Source: Flavobacterium faecale
Lineage (GTDB): Bacteria; Bacteroidota; Bacteroidia; Flavobacteriales; Flavobacteriaceae
NCBI RefSeq assembly: GCF_003076455.1
Contig: NZ_CP020918.1
Coordinates: forward strand, 868,001-932,000
DNA length: 64,000 nucleotides
Direction: 5' to 3'
Part shown: piece by piece, positions 25,517 through 35,020 of the stretch
How positions within the stretch are numbered: the first letter of the stretch is position 1
Layout of the letters: each line of letters begins with the position of its first letter
Notes under the pieces: model-generated
Databases searched by the model: none
Seen by the model: only the letters and a program-made list of their open reading frames with translations
What the model was told of the DNA's origin: nothing
Translations under genes and position numbers: made by a program

Positions 25517-26956
25517 TTAAAAAAACCAACTTGCTACAAATATAGCGGTTACCACACAAATTGCATCAACCAAAAGCATGGTTCCTAAGGCATAACGCGT
25601 ATTTTTTATATTGACCGAACCAAAGTAAACGGCAATTACATAAAATGTACTCTCGGCACTACATTGAAAAATACTACTCAAACGCCCAGTCAAAGAATCG
25701 GCTCCAAACGTACTCATAGAATCTAATAAAAACCCTCTCGAACCTGCAGAACTAAAAGGTCTAAGCAATGCCACTGGCAAGGCATCAACAATTCCTTTGT
25801 TTACACCTAAGTTCGAAAATACATATCCAAGACCGTTGCTAATGATTTCGAACAACCCACTATTTCTGAACAGCGAAATTGCTACCAACATTCCTAAAAC
25901 ATAAGGAAAGATAACTACTCCGGTTTTTACACCATTGTTGGCTCCTACTACAAAACTTTCAAAAACGGTTGTACTTGCTTCGGTAAATTTCTTTTCGTGT
26001 TTGAATGAAAAAATTAAGGTAAAAGCAATAATTCCGACCAAGATTAAACCAGAAAGGTTATTAGTGAAATAGTTTTTTCCGATCAAATCCAATTGGTTCA
26101 CATACATCAACAAACCAATAATAGCTCCAATTAACGCCATTAAAACCCCAACTAAAGAAGCACTTTTGAAATTGATTTTTTGTTTGATTCCCACGATTAA
26201 GAAAGCGGCGATGGTACCAATGAAGGAAGTAATGATACAAGGTAACATCACATCGGCTGGATTAGCAGCACCTGCAGCAGCACGATACCCAATGATTGAT
26301 GTTGCTATTAATGTCAATCCTGACGCATGTAAGCACATGAACATAATTTGCGCATCACTCGCGCGGTCTTTCTCAGGATTGAGCTCTTGCAAACTTTCCA
26401 TAGCTTTCAACCCAAATGGGGTTGCAGCCGAATCGAGTCCTAAAAAGTTAGCTGCAAAGTTCAAGGTCATGTACGAAATCGAAGGGTGGTTTTTGGGGAT
26501 ACTCGGAAATACTTTTACAAAAACAGGACTCAATACAGTAGCCAATTTTCCTGAAGCCCCAGAAATAATCAAGAGTTCCATCAACCCACAGAAGAAAGCC
26601 AAATAAGCAATCAAAGGTAAAATGATATCTACCAAAGTACTCTTGCACGTTGGCAATAAACCATCTGATTTTTGGACTCCGCTGTAGATTTTTACGGTTT
26701 TATTGGTGTACACATAAGTTGTGTCTGGATTTGAAAGATCACGGTTAACTACAAAAGTATTCTCTGGCGCAGCCGTAATACTGTCCTTTAAATAAACCGG
26801 AAGCTGTTCTAAATATTTTTCAGAGACCAAAACCTTATCTCCTTTCACTCCATTTAAAACAAAATCAATGGTATAGGTATTGGCAGTAAAGAGACTCACT
26901 ACAATAAAAATAATCGATGAAATAAAAATTACTAACCAAAATCTACTTAAAACCAT
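25517..26956 (-). CDS. Nucleoside recognition domain protein (SpmA-SpmB fusion)
   Basis: A 479-residue inner-membrane protein with about ten hydrophobic segments. It contains two nucleoside-recognition (Gate) domains in one chain: the SpmA-like part (about 105-260, with NFAANFLGLDSAATPFGLKAM) and the SpmB-like part (about 330-479, with PVALLRPFSSAGSRG). In Bacillus these are separate spore maturation proteins; in non-sporing Bacteroidota their job is unknown, probably transport. Residues 30-95 form an extra loop outside the membrane. A 23-residue membrane peptide follows it. Confidence 0.9.
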   Translation of the reverse strand: MVLSRFWLVIFISSIIFIVVSLFTANTYTIDFVLNGVKGDKVLVSEKYLEQLPVYLKDSITAAPENTFVVNRDLSNPDTTYVYTNKTVKIYSGVQKSDGLLPTCKSTLVDIILPLIAYLAFFCGLMELLIISGASGKLATVLSPVFVKVFPSIPKNHPSISYMTLNFAANFLGLDSAATPFGLKAMESLQELNPEKDRASDAQIMFMCLHASGLTLIATSIIGYRAAAGAANPADVMLPCIITSFIGTIAAFLIVGIKQKINFKSASLVGVLMALIGAIIGLLMYVNQLDLIGKNYFTNNLSGLILVGIIAFTLIFSFKHEKKFTEASTTVFESFVVGANNGVKTGVVIFPYVLGMLVAISLFRNSGLFEIISNGLGYVFSNLGVNKGIVDALPVALLRPFSSAGSRGFLLDSMSTFGADSLTGRLSSIFQCSAESTFYVIAVYFGSVNIKNTRYALGTMLLVDAICVVTAIFVASWFF

Positions 26957-26985
26957 ATTTATTTATTTTTTGTAAATGTAATGAA

Positions 26986-27240
26986 TCAAAGTTCAAGTTC
27001 AAAAATCAAGTTCAAAGTTCAAAAATCAAGTTCAAAAATCAAAAATCAACTTCAAAGTTCAAAAATCAATTTCAAATTTCAAGTTCAACTATCAACTTCA
27101 AAAAAAATTACAAACAAACTTTCATTAAGTTTTATGCTTTGCATAAAACCAACTCACTGTCAAATTATTTACTTTTTTAAATTGACATTTTACTTTTACA
27201 TTTTGAGCTTTGACATTTGCCATTTGACCTTTGACTTTTG
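26986..27240. repeat. Low-complexity repeat array with opposed arms
   Basis: The left part (26986-27110) is a run of units such as TTCAAAGTTCAAAAATCAAG. The right part (about 27180-27240) is made of the complement type, such as TTTGACATTTGCC and TTTGACC. The two arms could pair over a long distance. An 87-codon frame through it is pure Lys/Ser low complexity and is not a gene. Confidence 0.65.
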
Positions 27241-27954
27241 CTAAACGTGAATTATCTCCTCCTCTATCAACAAATCTTCTCTTCGTAATCTCAAGAAAAT
27301 TTGTGCTACGGCGATGGTATCTTTTTCGCAGTAAGTAACTATTCGATCAATGTCTTTTTCGACATAAAAAACATGTCCTACTTGACTACCATCAATATCA
27401 CCTTTTGGAGAAGGAATCCCAAGGACTTTGCACATCAATTTGAGTGAGGTATAATGTTTATAATCACCAAATTTCCATAACTCTAAGGTATCTAGATGCG
27501 GAATCTCCCATGGTTTTTTGCCAAACAAATTTAGTTTGTTAGGTATCGCGATTTGGTTGATAATCATACGTCGCGCCAAAAACGGAATATCAAATTCTTT
27601 GGCATTGTGCCCACAAATTACATGTTGTGGTCCGTTGAAGTGGTTGTTGAGCAGATTATTAAAATCATGTAGCAATTTTTTTTCTTCACCAAAAAACGAC
27701 GTTACTCTAAAATTCCGAACATCGCCTTTGATTACAAAAAACCCAACCGAAATACAGACAATTTTGCCAAATTCGGCCCAAATTCCAGCACGATCATAAT
27801 ATTCTTCTGCCGTAAAATCTTCTTTTCGTTGGTATTGCGTTTTTTGCTCGTACAATGCCTGCACCTCATCATCCAATTCCTGAAAATCTTCGTTTTCGGG
27901 AACGGTTTCTATATCTAAAAACAGAATATGGTTCAAATTAATTTTTTCGATCAT
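27241..27954 (-). CDS. 3'-5' exonuclease, PolB-type DnaQ-like fold
   Basis: 237 residues with the DEDDy exonuclease residues: D14 and E16 (FLDIETVPE), D122 (CGHNAKEFDIPF) and Y208...D212 (YCEKD). It is of the group described as related to the exonuclease domain of PolB, with no polymerase part. Probable role in DNA repair or RNA trimming. It begins 4 bases after the serine hydrolase gene ends on the same strand, so the two share a transcript. Confidence 0.9.
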   Translation of the reverse strand: MIEKINLNHILFLDIETVPENEDFQELDDEVQALYEQKTQYQRKEDFTAEEYYDRAGIWAEFGKIVCISVGFFVIKGDVRNFRVTSFFGEEKKLLHDFNNLLNNHFNGPQHVICGHNAKEFDIPFLARRMIINQIAIPNKLNLFGKKPWEIPHLDTLELWKFGDYKHYTSLKLMCKVLGIPSPKGDIDGSQVGHVFYVEKDIDRIVTYCEKDTIAVAQIFLRLRREDLLIEEEIIHV

Positions 27955-27958
27955 AATT

Positions 27959-29119
27959 TTATTTTTTTTCGAGACTTAGCATTTTATAGGTTTCTTCAAG
28001 ATAAACGGTAAAGTCATCCGTTTCGGCCTTTCCCTTTGTACTGCGAATGTTGCGATGTCCTAATCGAACAATAATCAGTTCGTCTTCAGGAATAGCGATT
28101 ACATATTGTCCCAAATGTCCTTTCATGTAGAACACTTTTTTACCGTTGAAGGTACTCAGCCACCAACCGTAACCGTAGTTTGGTGATTGCTCAAACCTTG
28201 GTGTTACCGACTTTTCGACAAATGTACTGTCCAAAAGTTGTTTGCCATTCCAATTCCCTTTTTGCATATATAATTTTCCGAAACGAGCAAAGTCCCGTGC
28301 ATTACTCGCAATACAGCAATAGGCTTTCACCAATCCGTTTGGCGCGTCGGTTTGCCACAAAGCGTCACTCTCTGCTCCCATGGGCTTCCAAAAAGATGCT
28401 GAAACGTAATTGGCCAACTTTTGCCCTGTAGCTTTTTCGATACACATGGCCAACAATTGTGTATTCCCGCTCAGGTATTTATAACTCTTACCAGGTTCTT
28501 CGATTCCTTTTAAACCTAAAATTAATTCATACAGATTGCTATCGAAATAGGCTTGGGTAGTGATCGAAAGTGGATTAAAATAGGACTCCTCCCAATTAAG
28601 ACCAGAAGCCATGGACGACAAATCTCCCACCGTCATATTTACAGACTTACCTTGATTAAAAGTCGGAAAAAAATCAGAAACTTTTTGGTCCAAACTAGTA
28701 ATCTTTCCATCCATGATTGCTTTACCTAAGGCCGCAGAAACGATACTTTTCGCCATCGAAAAAGAGTTCGATTTCGAATCCTTAGAATACTCATCATAGT
28801 AGCTTTCGTGCCAAATACTATCTTTTTTAATTATTAAAAAAGCAACAGTACCAATGTCTTTATGTAGGTTTTCTAATTTTTGGGTGCCTTTAACTTGGTT
28901 ACAATTTTTAGCGATTTTCCACGGCTGTGGACTACCCCCTTTTGCAATTATAGTGTTATCGAAATAGTTGTAATCATCTAAAAAAGCTGTTTTATGTCCG
29001 TTGAGATAGGTAACTCTAACGGCTTTGAGCAAATACTCTTTTTGAAATACAAAGAGTACTACCACGAGCAGTACCAATAATCCTAAGAAACGGATAAGCA
29101 GTTTTTTTAACAATTTCAT
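27959..29119 (-). CDS. Serine hydrolase, class C beta-lactamase fold
   Basis: 386 residues with an N-terminal membrane anchor (about 8-26). S121-M-A-K124 is the S-x-x-K nucleophile motif; S217-G-N219 stands at the Y-x-N/S-x-N position; YGYGWWLSTFNGKKVFYMKGHLGQYV holds the third motif, with HLG in place of KTG as in many esterases. Family roles include D-aminopeptidase, esterase and peptidoglycan-related activity; the substrate is unknown. It acts outside the cytoplasm. Co-directional with the Ogt gene, 57 bases downstream of it. Confidence 0.88.
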   Translation of the reverse strand: MKLLKKLLIRFLGLLVLLVVVLFVFQKEYLLKAVRVTYLNGHKTAFLDDYNYFDNTIIAKGGSPQPWKIAKNCNQVKGTQKLENLHKDIGTVAFLIIKKDSIWHESYYDEYSKDSKSNSFSMAKSIVSAALGKAIMDGKITSLDQKVSDFFPTFNQGKSVNMTVGDLSSMASGLNWEESYFNPLSITTQAYFDSNLYELILGLKGIEEPGKSYKYLSGNTQLLAMCIEKATGQKLANYVSASFWKPMGAESDALWQTDAPNGLVKAYCCIASNARDFARFGKLYMQKGNWNGKQLLDSTFVEKSVTPRFEQSPNYGYGWWLSTFNGKKVFYMKGHLGQYVIAIPEDELIIVRLGHRNIRSTKGKAETDDFTVYLEETYKMLSLEKK

Positions 29120-29176
29120 TTTTTAAAGTTGAATGTTTGAAACGAATTTACCAAAAAACTAGCAAACTACTCCACT

Positions 29177-29647
29177 TTAAAACAAACTTTGTTGGGCAGA
29201 AGGATTTTCATGTTCTAGCAGCCATTTTTTTCGGCCAAGTCCTCCTGCGTAGCCCGTGAGCGAGCCATCACTCCCGATCACACGGTGGCAAGGCACTACA
29301 ATCCACAACGGATTTTTTCCATTAGCAGCCGCTACGGCACGAATGGCTTTGACATCTCCTAATTTTTTAGATAATTCGAGATACGACATTGTTTTTCCGA
29401 ATGGAATATTCTCCAATTCTCGCCAGACTTTCTGCTGAAAATCAGTGCCTTTTGGGTTGAGTTTTAGATCGAATTCTATTCTTTTACCTTCAAAATAATC
29501 GGATAATTGTTGAACTGCTTCTTGCAAAATATCTGGAATAGTGTACGAAACCTCACCTTCATAGCGTACGCTGATAGCGGACAGACCATTTTGATCACCA
29601 ACAATTTTGGCAATTCCGAGAAGTGTTTTAATATAGACGGTTTCCAT
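29177..29647 (-). CDS. ogt: Methylated-DNA-[protein]-cysteine S-methyltransferase
   Basis: 156 residues. Repairs O6-alkylguanine by moving the alkyl group to its own Cys. The active site is seen as C120 in VPCHRVIGSDGSLTGYAGG, with the helix-turn-helix region before it (GKTMSYLELSKKLG...AIRAVAAANGKNP). Length and motif fit the Ogt/AGT core. No Ada domain is fused. First gene of a run of three on the minus strand. Confidence 0.95.
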   Translation of the reverse strand: METVYIKTLLGIAKIVGDQNGLSAISVRYEGEVSYTIPDILQEAVQQLSDYFEGKRIEFDLKLNPKGTDFQQKVWRELENIPFGKTMSYLELSKKLGDVKAIRAVAAANGKNPLWIVVPCHRVIGSDGSLTGYAGGLGRKKWLLEHENPSAQQSLF

Positions 29648-29778
29648 AGATGTATACTAGTGTCTTGGCGCTACAAGAGTTTTGATATTAAAGATGCGAG
29701 TTTTTTCCATTAAGTATAAATTTTCCAAGTACAAAACTGTCTTTAAATTAAGCTAAATGCCCAAATCTCTTCTAACGA

Positions 29779-30571
29779 ATGGTAGCGGTAATGCCTTTAT
29801 TTGTATTCCGTTCCATTATACTTTAATATTTTTTGTGTTTTTTGTGTTTTTTTCTGTTCTACACAATCTTCGTTAGTTGGAATGTTTTTAGTTTCTGTCT
29901 TTATTGTTGCTAAAATTAAATTATTAAAATTATTAAACTGTGTTTTGTCAATACTTATTATAGATTTACTATCTTCAAATTCTCCGGCACAATTTGTATC
30001 CCATTCCCCGTGAAATTCTGAAATAATTAAATTTTTCAATACTTGTTTTAAGATGTTATCTTGTACAATAAACAATGACAAATCTGTTTGATAATATGGA
30101 TTTGGCCTGCTACTTCCAGTATAGTTTACACGTATTCCAAATGCTCTGTCTTTTTTGTTTAACTTGTACAATCCAGTATCAATTTCTATGCTTGTAAGCA
30201 TTACGGCATCTGATGTCCAAGCATTTGGTTGGTGAAACTTATATAGAATTTCTCCTGTTATGTTGTTAGCAACTATAATATATTCATCTAATTCAAAATA
30301 GTAATTGTTATATTCATCTTTTTCATTTACTATGTATTTCGGAATTACTATAACTGTTTTATCTGTTGAATAGGGTAATTTTTTTTCTGAAATTAGTTCT
30401 AAATTAACTTCGCTTTTTTTAATCTTCAATTGGTTCAAGATTTTGCTTAATAAAACATCATCTTGTATTTGTGAAAATGATAGTTGAGATATAAGTAAAT
30501 AAGTGAAAATTAGGAATATTTTTGATCTTTTCATTTTCTTACGTTTTTTTTTGGCATTACCGCTAGCCATC
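29779..30571. repeat. Inverted repeats flanking an unknown gene
   Basis: TAGCGGTAATGCC (29783-29795) on one side is matched by GGCATTACCGCTA (30553-30565) on the other; with one extra base the match extends to ATGG(C)TAGCGGTAATGCC, about 17 bases. The two copies bracket a single gene (29797-30534), the layout of a mobile cassette or non-autonomous element. Confidence 0.55.
29797..30534 (-). CDS. Secreted protein of unknown function
   Basis: About 245 residues from the ATG at 30534, which opens a signal peptide (MKRSKIFLIFTYLLISQLSF). The frame stays open upstream, but that part covers the inverted repeat and is unlikely to be translated. The mature part is rich in beta-strand patterns (VIVIPKYIV, NYYFELDEYIIVANNITGEILYKF) and has two Cys near the end (CAGEF, EDCVEQ). 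I recognise no family. It lies between two inverted repeats and may be a recently gained cassette. Confidence 0.65.
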   Translation of the reverse strand: MKRSKIFLIFTYLLISQLSFSQIQDDVLLSKILNQLKIKKSEVNLELISEKKLPYSTDKTVIVIPKYIVNEKDEYNNYYFELDEYIIVANNITGEILYKFHQPNAWTSDAVMLTSIEIDTGLYKLNKKDRAFGIRVNYTGSSRPNPYYQTDLSLFIVQDNILKQVLKNLIISEFHGEWDTNCAGEFEDSKSIISIDKTQFNNFNNLILATIKTETKNIPTNEDCVEQKKTQKTQKILKYNGTEYK

Positions 30572-30650
30572 GCACAAGATAGCATTAAAAATGCAAATCG
30601 GGCAAGCAATATAACTTTCGAAAAAAAACAAGTTCAGGTTTAAGACTAGT

Positions 30651-31103
30651 TTACACGCCAAATTGTGTCAAATGATGCTCCAAATGTTTGTAGAACATAT
30701 TGTTCCATTCTTCCTGAGTCAATTGTCCAAAAGAATGTGATTCTTTACCATCAAAAAAGGAGGCTCCAAGTGAAGCCGTTTTTTGCAAGTGTGCTATCAA
30801 TCGGTCTTTTTCTAGCTTGAAATTTTTGTTGGTCGTAATTACGAATACTGGTGCTGTACGGCCATTTTTTGTGTAGGGCTTATCGCCAACCACCACTTTT
30901 TTGACAAAGGTTTTGAGCAGCCATTTCTGAATCGCTTTTGGCTTGGGATGCTTGTCTTCAAAAACCATTTCATAAGTGATATTGCAGTGCGCTAGCATTT
31001 GAGAAACATTCATTTTTCCCCATTTTGCGGTTGAAACAGGTTGTAATTGATTGATTCTATTTTCGATTTCTGTAACAACTGTTTTTTCAAATATATTTTT
31101 CAT
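30651..31103 (-). CDS. DUF1569 (DinB-like) protein
   Basis: 150 residues. The W-G-K-M-N-V-S-Q-M-L-A-H-C pattern (about 28-40) and a late FYKHLEHHLTQFG give the conserved His residues of the four-helix DinB-like DUF1569 family, which probably bind a metal. Some DinB proteins transfer thiols; the role of this one is unknown. Stands alone. Confidence 0.87.
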   Translation of the reverse strand: MKNIFEKTVVTEIENRINQLQPVSTAKWGKMNVSQMLAHCNITYEMVFEDKHPKPKAIQKWLLKTFVKKVVVGDKPYTKNGRTAPVFVITTNKNFKLEKDRLIAHLQKTASLGASFFDGKESHSFGQLTQEEWNNMFYKHLEHHLTQFGV

Positions 31104-31340
31104 TTCAAATGTTTAGGCGTTGACTACCAAATATATAACTTTTAAGCTTTGAAAAACAATTGCCTACTTTATGATACTGTTATGCTTTTGTAAGCCAAAA
31201 AAATCTTAAAAAAAACGACCCTGATAGCCATAGGAGCATTTAAGTGATAAATTACTCTTAAAAAAGGGTAAAATAGCTTCAAAAAAGAATTCGAAAAAGG
31301 ATTAAATTGTACCTTTCTTCAAAATTTAAACAGGGCTAAT

Positions 31341-31802
31341 ATGATTACATTAAGTGTCAACAAAAAAAAATACACCTTAGAGGCTACTCCCGACATGCCG
31401 TTACTATGGGCATTGCGAGATAACTTAGGACTTACCGGCACCAAATACGGTTGTGGTGCAGGCGCCTGCGGAGCTTGTAAGATTTTTGTAAATGATGATG
31501 TGATCTACTCTTGTTTAACTCCCGTTTCTGAAGCCATTGGCAAAGAAATCACCACTATAGAAGGCACGACTGCCAACCTACAATTACTCCAAAAATCTTG
31601 GGCAGAATTTAATGTGCCGCAATGTGGTTTTTGCCAACCGGGACAATTAATTGCAGCCACGTCTTTGTTAAATTCCAATAGCAACCCTACAGATGAAGAA
31701 ATTGACGATGCAATGAGCGGAAATATTTGCCGCTGTGGTACCTACCAACGCATCAAAAAGGCCATTCATCATACGGTAGAACTCAAAAAACAACAAAAAT
31801 AA
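31341..31802 (+). CDS. Molybdenum hydroxylase, 2Fe-2S small subunit
   Basis: 153 residues. The N-terminal plant-type cluster has C38, C43, C46 and C58 (YGCGAGACGAC, YSC). The C-terminal helical cluster has C95, C98, C130 and C132 (CGFC, ICRC). This is the small subunit of two-subunit enzymes such as isoquinoline 1-oxidoreductase (IorA type), passing electrons from the molybdenum site. Its stop codon overlaps the start of the large subunit (TAATG), so they are coupled in translation. Confidence 0.94.
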   Translation: MITLSVNKKKYTLEATPDMPLLWALRDNLGLTGTKYGCGAGACGACKIFVNDDVIYSCLTPVSEAIGKEITTIEGTTANLQLLQKSWAEFNVPQCGFCQPGQLIAATSLLNSNSNPTDEEIDDAMSGNICRCGTYQRIKKAIHHTVELKKQQK

Positions 31803-33985
31803 TGAGCGAAATTCAAAACCTCAGCAGGAGATCATTTATAAAAAACATAGGATTAACTTCGGGTGCACTGATTATTGGCTCACACTTAACTTTGTTTGCA
31901 AGTGAAACCGAAACGGTATTGGCAGGAGCTTTTCAGCCCAATTTATTTGTTGAACTGCTACCCAACGGTGATTTAATCTTGGTTGCCTCACGATCTGAAA
32001 TGGGAAATGGAATTCGAACTTCTCTAACCTCTGTCATTGCTGACGAAATGGAAGCAGATTGGAATAGAGTGAGCGTTCAACAAGCTATAGGACATAAAAA
32101 ATACGGAGACCAAAATACAGATGGTTCGCGCTCGATACGCTACCTATATGATACCATGAGAAAAATGGGTGCTACCACTCGAACTATTTTGGTATTATCA
32201 GCCGCTCAAAAATGGAAAGTTCCAGTATCTGAATGCCATGCCGAAAACCATTTTATCGTTCATAAAAGCGGTAAGAAAATTGGTTTTGGAGATTTGGTCG
32301 AAATTGCAAAAACAATCGAAGTACCCAAAGAGATTGTTCTCAAAGATCCAAAAGACTTTAAATATATCGGTAAAAACTTAAAAAGTATCGATGTCGAAAA
32401 ATATGCCAACGGAAGCGCCGTCTTTGGACTCGATTTCCGTTTGCCAAATATGAAATTTGCCGCCATTGCAAGATGTCCCGTCACTTTTGGAACGGTTAAG
32501 TCTTTTGACAAAACCGAAGCTATGAAGATTCCGGGTGTCGAAGCAGTATTTAAAATTGACCGTATCAAAACACCTTTTGGCGCACTTGGTGGTGTTGCAG
32601 TTGTAGCAACCAACACTTGGGCAGCCTTTAAAGGAAAAGAAGCTTTGATTATAGAATGGGAAAATGGTAAAAATGCCAGTTACGACTCAGAGCAATACAT
32701 GGAAATGCTGACGGCCAATGTACAAAAACCAGGGGTTGTGAGCAAAACCAGAGGTGATGTCGAAGCCGCTTTCAAGTCCTCTAGCACCGTAATCGAAAGC
32801 ACTTATCAATTGCCCCATTTGTCCCACGCACCCATGGAAGTACCCAATGCAGTTGCTTGGGTAAAAGAAGATAGTTGCGAAGTTTGGTGCCCAACACAAA
32901 ACCCACAAGCAGCTCATGAAGAGGTAAAAAACTACCTTGGATTTGATGCTGAAAAAGTAATAATCAATGTCACACTACTTGGAGGTGGTTTTGGCCGAAA
33001 ATCAAAACCTGACTATGTGGTAGAAGCAGCAATTGTTTCGAAAGCAATCAAAGGACCAGTACAAGTAGTTTGGACACGAGAAGATGAAACACAACACGGT
33101 TACTATCATACCGTAAGCTCACAATACATGAAGGCTTCACTAGATGAAAAAGGAAATGTAACTGGTTGGTTGCATCGCTTTGCCTTCCCTCCGATCAAAT
33201 CGACTTTTGATCCTACATCTGAATATCCAAATGGTTGGGAAATTACCTCAGCCTCTGAAGTGCCTTTCGATATTAAAAATTTTCAAATTGAAGTTGGTCA
33301 TGCCCCTGCAATGGTGCGCATTGGCTGGTTACGATCTGTAATCAATATTCCGCACGGCTATTCGATCAATGTCTTTACAGACGAATTGGCGCATGCTGCC
33401 AAACAAGACCCTCTGGCATTTAATCTTAAACTTTTGGGCGAAGACAACACAGTTGACGACAATCAAAGCAACAAATTTAGTGCGGCTCGCTCCAAAAATG
33501 TATTGCAAAAAGCGGCATCAAATGCTGGTTGGGGCAAACCATTACCCGAAGGTCATGCACAAGGATTGGCGGTTCATTATAGTTTCATGTCGTATGTCGC
33601 CTCAGTGGTCGAAGTTTCTATGGTGGATGGAATAGTGAAGATTCATAAAATAAACACTGTAATTGATTGTGGTACCGTAGTTAACAAAAACACGGTCATA
33701 GCACAAATGGAAGGTGCCGCTATATTTGGAATGTCACTCGCATTTTATGGTAAGATAACTGCCAAAGACGGTGCCATTGAGCAAAGTAATTTTGGTGATT
33801 ATCGAATGATCAGAATGAACGAAGCTCCAAAAATTGAGGTCGAAATTGTAGAAAGTACTGCTCCACCTACGGGTGTGGGTGAACCTGGCGTACCCGTGAT
33901 AGCACCTGCTATTGTAAATGCCATTTTCAAACTGACTGGAAAGCGATACCGAAATTTACCCTTGGCTGATTATGAATTGGTTTAA
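31802..33985 (+). CDS. Molybdenum hydroxylase, molybdopterin-binding large subunit
   Basis: 727 residues from the ATG at 31802, chosen because it overlaps the small subunit stop and gives a twin-arginine signal (LSRRSFIKN, Arg 9-10, then hydrophobic residues to about 35). The enzyme would fold with its cofactor in the cytoplasm and be exported by Tat, carrying the small subunit along. Molybdopterin-site motifs include GGGFGRK, GWLRSV and PTGVGEPGVPVIAPAI with the likely catalytic Glu. The IorB-like layout suggests oxidation of an aldehyde or N-heterocycle; the substrate is not known. XdhC and MocA-like genes follow. Confidence 0.92.
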   Translation: MSEIQNLSRRSFIKNIGLTSGALIIGSHLTLFASETETVLAGAFQPNLFVELLPNGDLILVASRSEMGNGIRTSLTSVIADEMEADWNRVSVQQAIGHKKYGDQNTDGSRSIRYLYDTMRKMGATTRTILVLSAAQKWKVPVSECHAENHFIVHKSGKKIGFGDLVEIAKTIEVPKEIVLKDPKDFKYIGKNLKSIDVEKYANGSAVFGLDFRLPNMKFAAIARCPVTFGTVKSFDKTEAMKIPGVEAVFKIDRIKTPFGALGGVAVVATNTWAAFKGKEALIIEWENGKNASYDSEQYMEMLTANVQKPGVVSKTRGDVEAAFKSSSTVIESTYQLPHLSHAPMEVPNAVAWVKEDSCEVWCPTQNPQAAHEEVKNYLGFDAEKVIINVTLLGGGFGRKSKPDYVVEAAIVSKAIKGPVQVVWTREDETQHGYYHTVSSQYMKASLDEKGNVTGWLHRFAFPPIKSTFDPTSEYPNGWEITSASEVPFDIKNFQIEVGHAPAMVRIGWLRSVINIPHGYSINVFTDELAHAAKQDPLAFNLKLLGEDNTVDDNQSNKFSAARSKNVLQKAASNAGWGKPLPEGHAQGLAVHYSFMSYVASVVEVSMVDGIVKIHKINTVIDCGTVVNKNTVIAQMEGAAIFGMSLAFYGKITAKDGAIEQSNFGDYRMIRMNEAPKIEVEIVESTAPPTGVGEPGVPVIAPAIVNAIFKLTGKRYRNLPLADYELV

Positions 33986-34074
33986 TTTTTTAACCCTTTT
34001 CATAATTGAGTTGTCCTAGATCACAGCATAATTGAATTGCTTTTAGGGTGATTATATATTCGTAAAAATAAAAA

Positions 34075-34215
34075 AAAGCCACGAATTACACGAAATACAC
34101 GAATTTGGCGGACGCAAAATTGCACAAATTTGCAATAATTAAAAAATTAGTTTAATTGGATTTTTAAAATCCCATAATTAGTGCCAATTTATGCAATTCG
34201 TGTCAAAGAACATCT
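34075..34215. repeat. CACGAATT-type intergenic repeat
   Basis: Contains CACGAATTACACGAAA and an inverted pair ACACGAATT (34097-34105) and AATTCGTGT (34195-34203). It is of the same type as the repeats at 53757-53971. It separates the hydroxylase genes from xdhC. Confidence 0.6.
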
Positions 34216-34258
34216 AGTTCCCTTTCGCTGGAATACCAGCTACTTTAATGCTTTATAA

Positions 34259-35020
34259 ATGAACAATTGGCTTGCCTTATTACAAGATTTCAAAACCAAA
34301 AATACTCCAGTAGCCTTGGTTACTGTGACGCATATTTTGGGCTCGGCACCTTGTAGATTAGGTGCAAAGATGATAGTCGTAAATCATAAAGAATTTTACG
34401 GCACTATAGGCGGCGGAAAACTAGAATTTCAAGTTATAGCAGAAGCTGTAACAGCGATAAAAGAGAATAAAACAAAACACTTTAGCTATACTTTGGGCCC
34501 AGAATTTGAGCAATGTTGCGGCGGAAAAGTGGCTTTATTAATTGAACCTATGAATCAATCACCACAATTGCATTTGTTTGGCGCAGGCCATATTGGTGTT
34601 GCCCTTTGTGACATTATGAAAGACACTCCTTTTGAGGTTCATTTGTACGACACTAGAGCAAATTGGCAAGAAAATTTGAAGGTAGACAAATCAATTATCT
34701 ACCATAATGAACCGTTTGATTTATACAAACAAACTGTGGGTTGGGGTAGCAATTGCTATGCTGTAATTATGACTCACGACCATCGATTGGATTTTGAAAT
34801 TACTGCTTTGGCATTGGACTCTGACACCAAGTATATTGGATTGATTGGAAGTAAGACCAAGAAAAACAGATTCAATTCGATGCTTATCAAGGAATTAGGA
34901 ATGAAAGAAGGTATTGCTCCTGTACATTGCCCTATTGGACTAGATTTGGGGGGAAATACTCCCAAAGAAATTGCCATCAGCATTGCCTCTGAATTATTGA
35001 AAATACATTATGGAAAATAA
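34259..35020 (+). CDS. XdhC-family molybdenum cofactor maturation protein
   Basis: 253 residues. XdhC proteins bind molybdenum cofactor, help its sulfuration and hand it to xanthine-dehydrogenase-type enzymes. The N-terminal domain has GSAPCRLGAKMIV and GTIGGGKLE; the C-terminal Rossmann domain has LHLFGAGHIGVALC (about 104-117) and ends with the typical PIGLDLGGNTPKEIAISI. Overlaps the next gene by 11 bases. Serves the hydroxylase encoded upstream. Confidence 0.93.
   Translation: MNNWLALLQDFKTKNTPVALVTVTHILGSAPCRLGAKMIVVNHKEFYGTIGGGKLEFQVIAEAVTAIKENKTKHFSYTLGPEFEQCCGGKVALLIEPMNQSPQLHLFGAGHIGVALCDIMKDTPFEVHLYDTRANWQENLKVDKSIIYHNEPFDLYKQTVGWGSNCYAVIMTHDHRLDFEITALALDSDTKYIGLIGSKTKKNRFNSMLIKELGMKEGIAPVHCPIGLDLGGNTPKEIAISIASELLKIHYGK

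Noticed and set aside
26981..27244. 87-codon frame on the plus strand
   Set aside because: It is a translation of low-complexity TTCAAAAATCAA repeats (Lys/Ser/Phe rich).
29779..30571. Integron cassette with attC sites
   Set aside because: The flanking repeats lack the RYYYAAC/GTTRRRY core sites and no integrase is near, so only a general cassette-like status is claimed.
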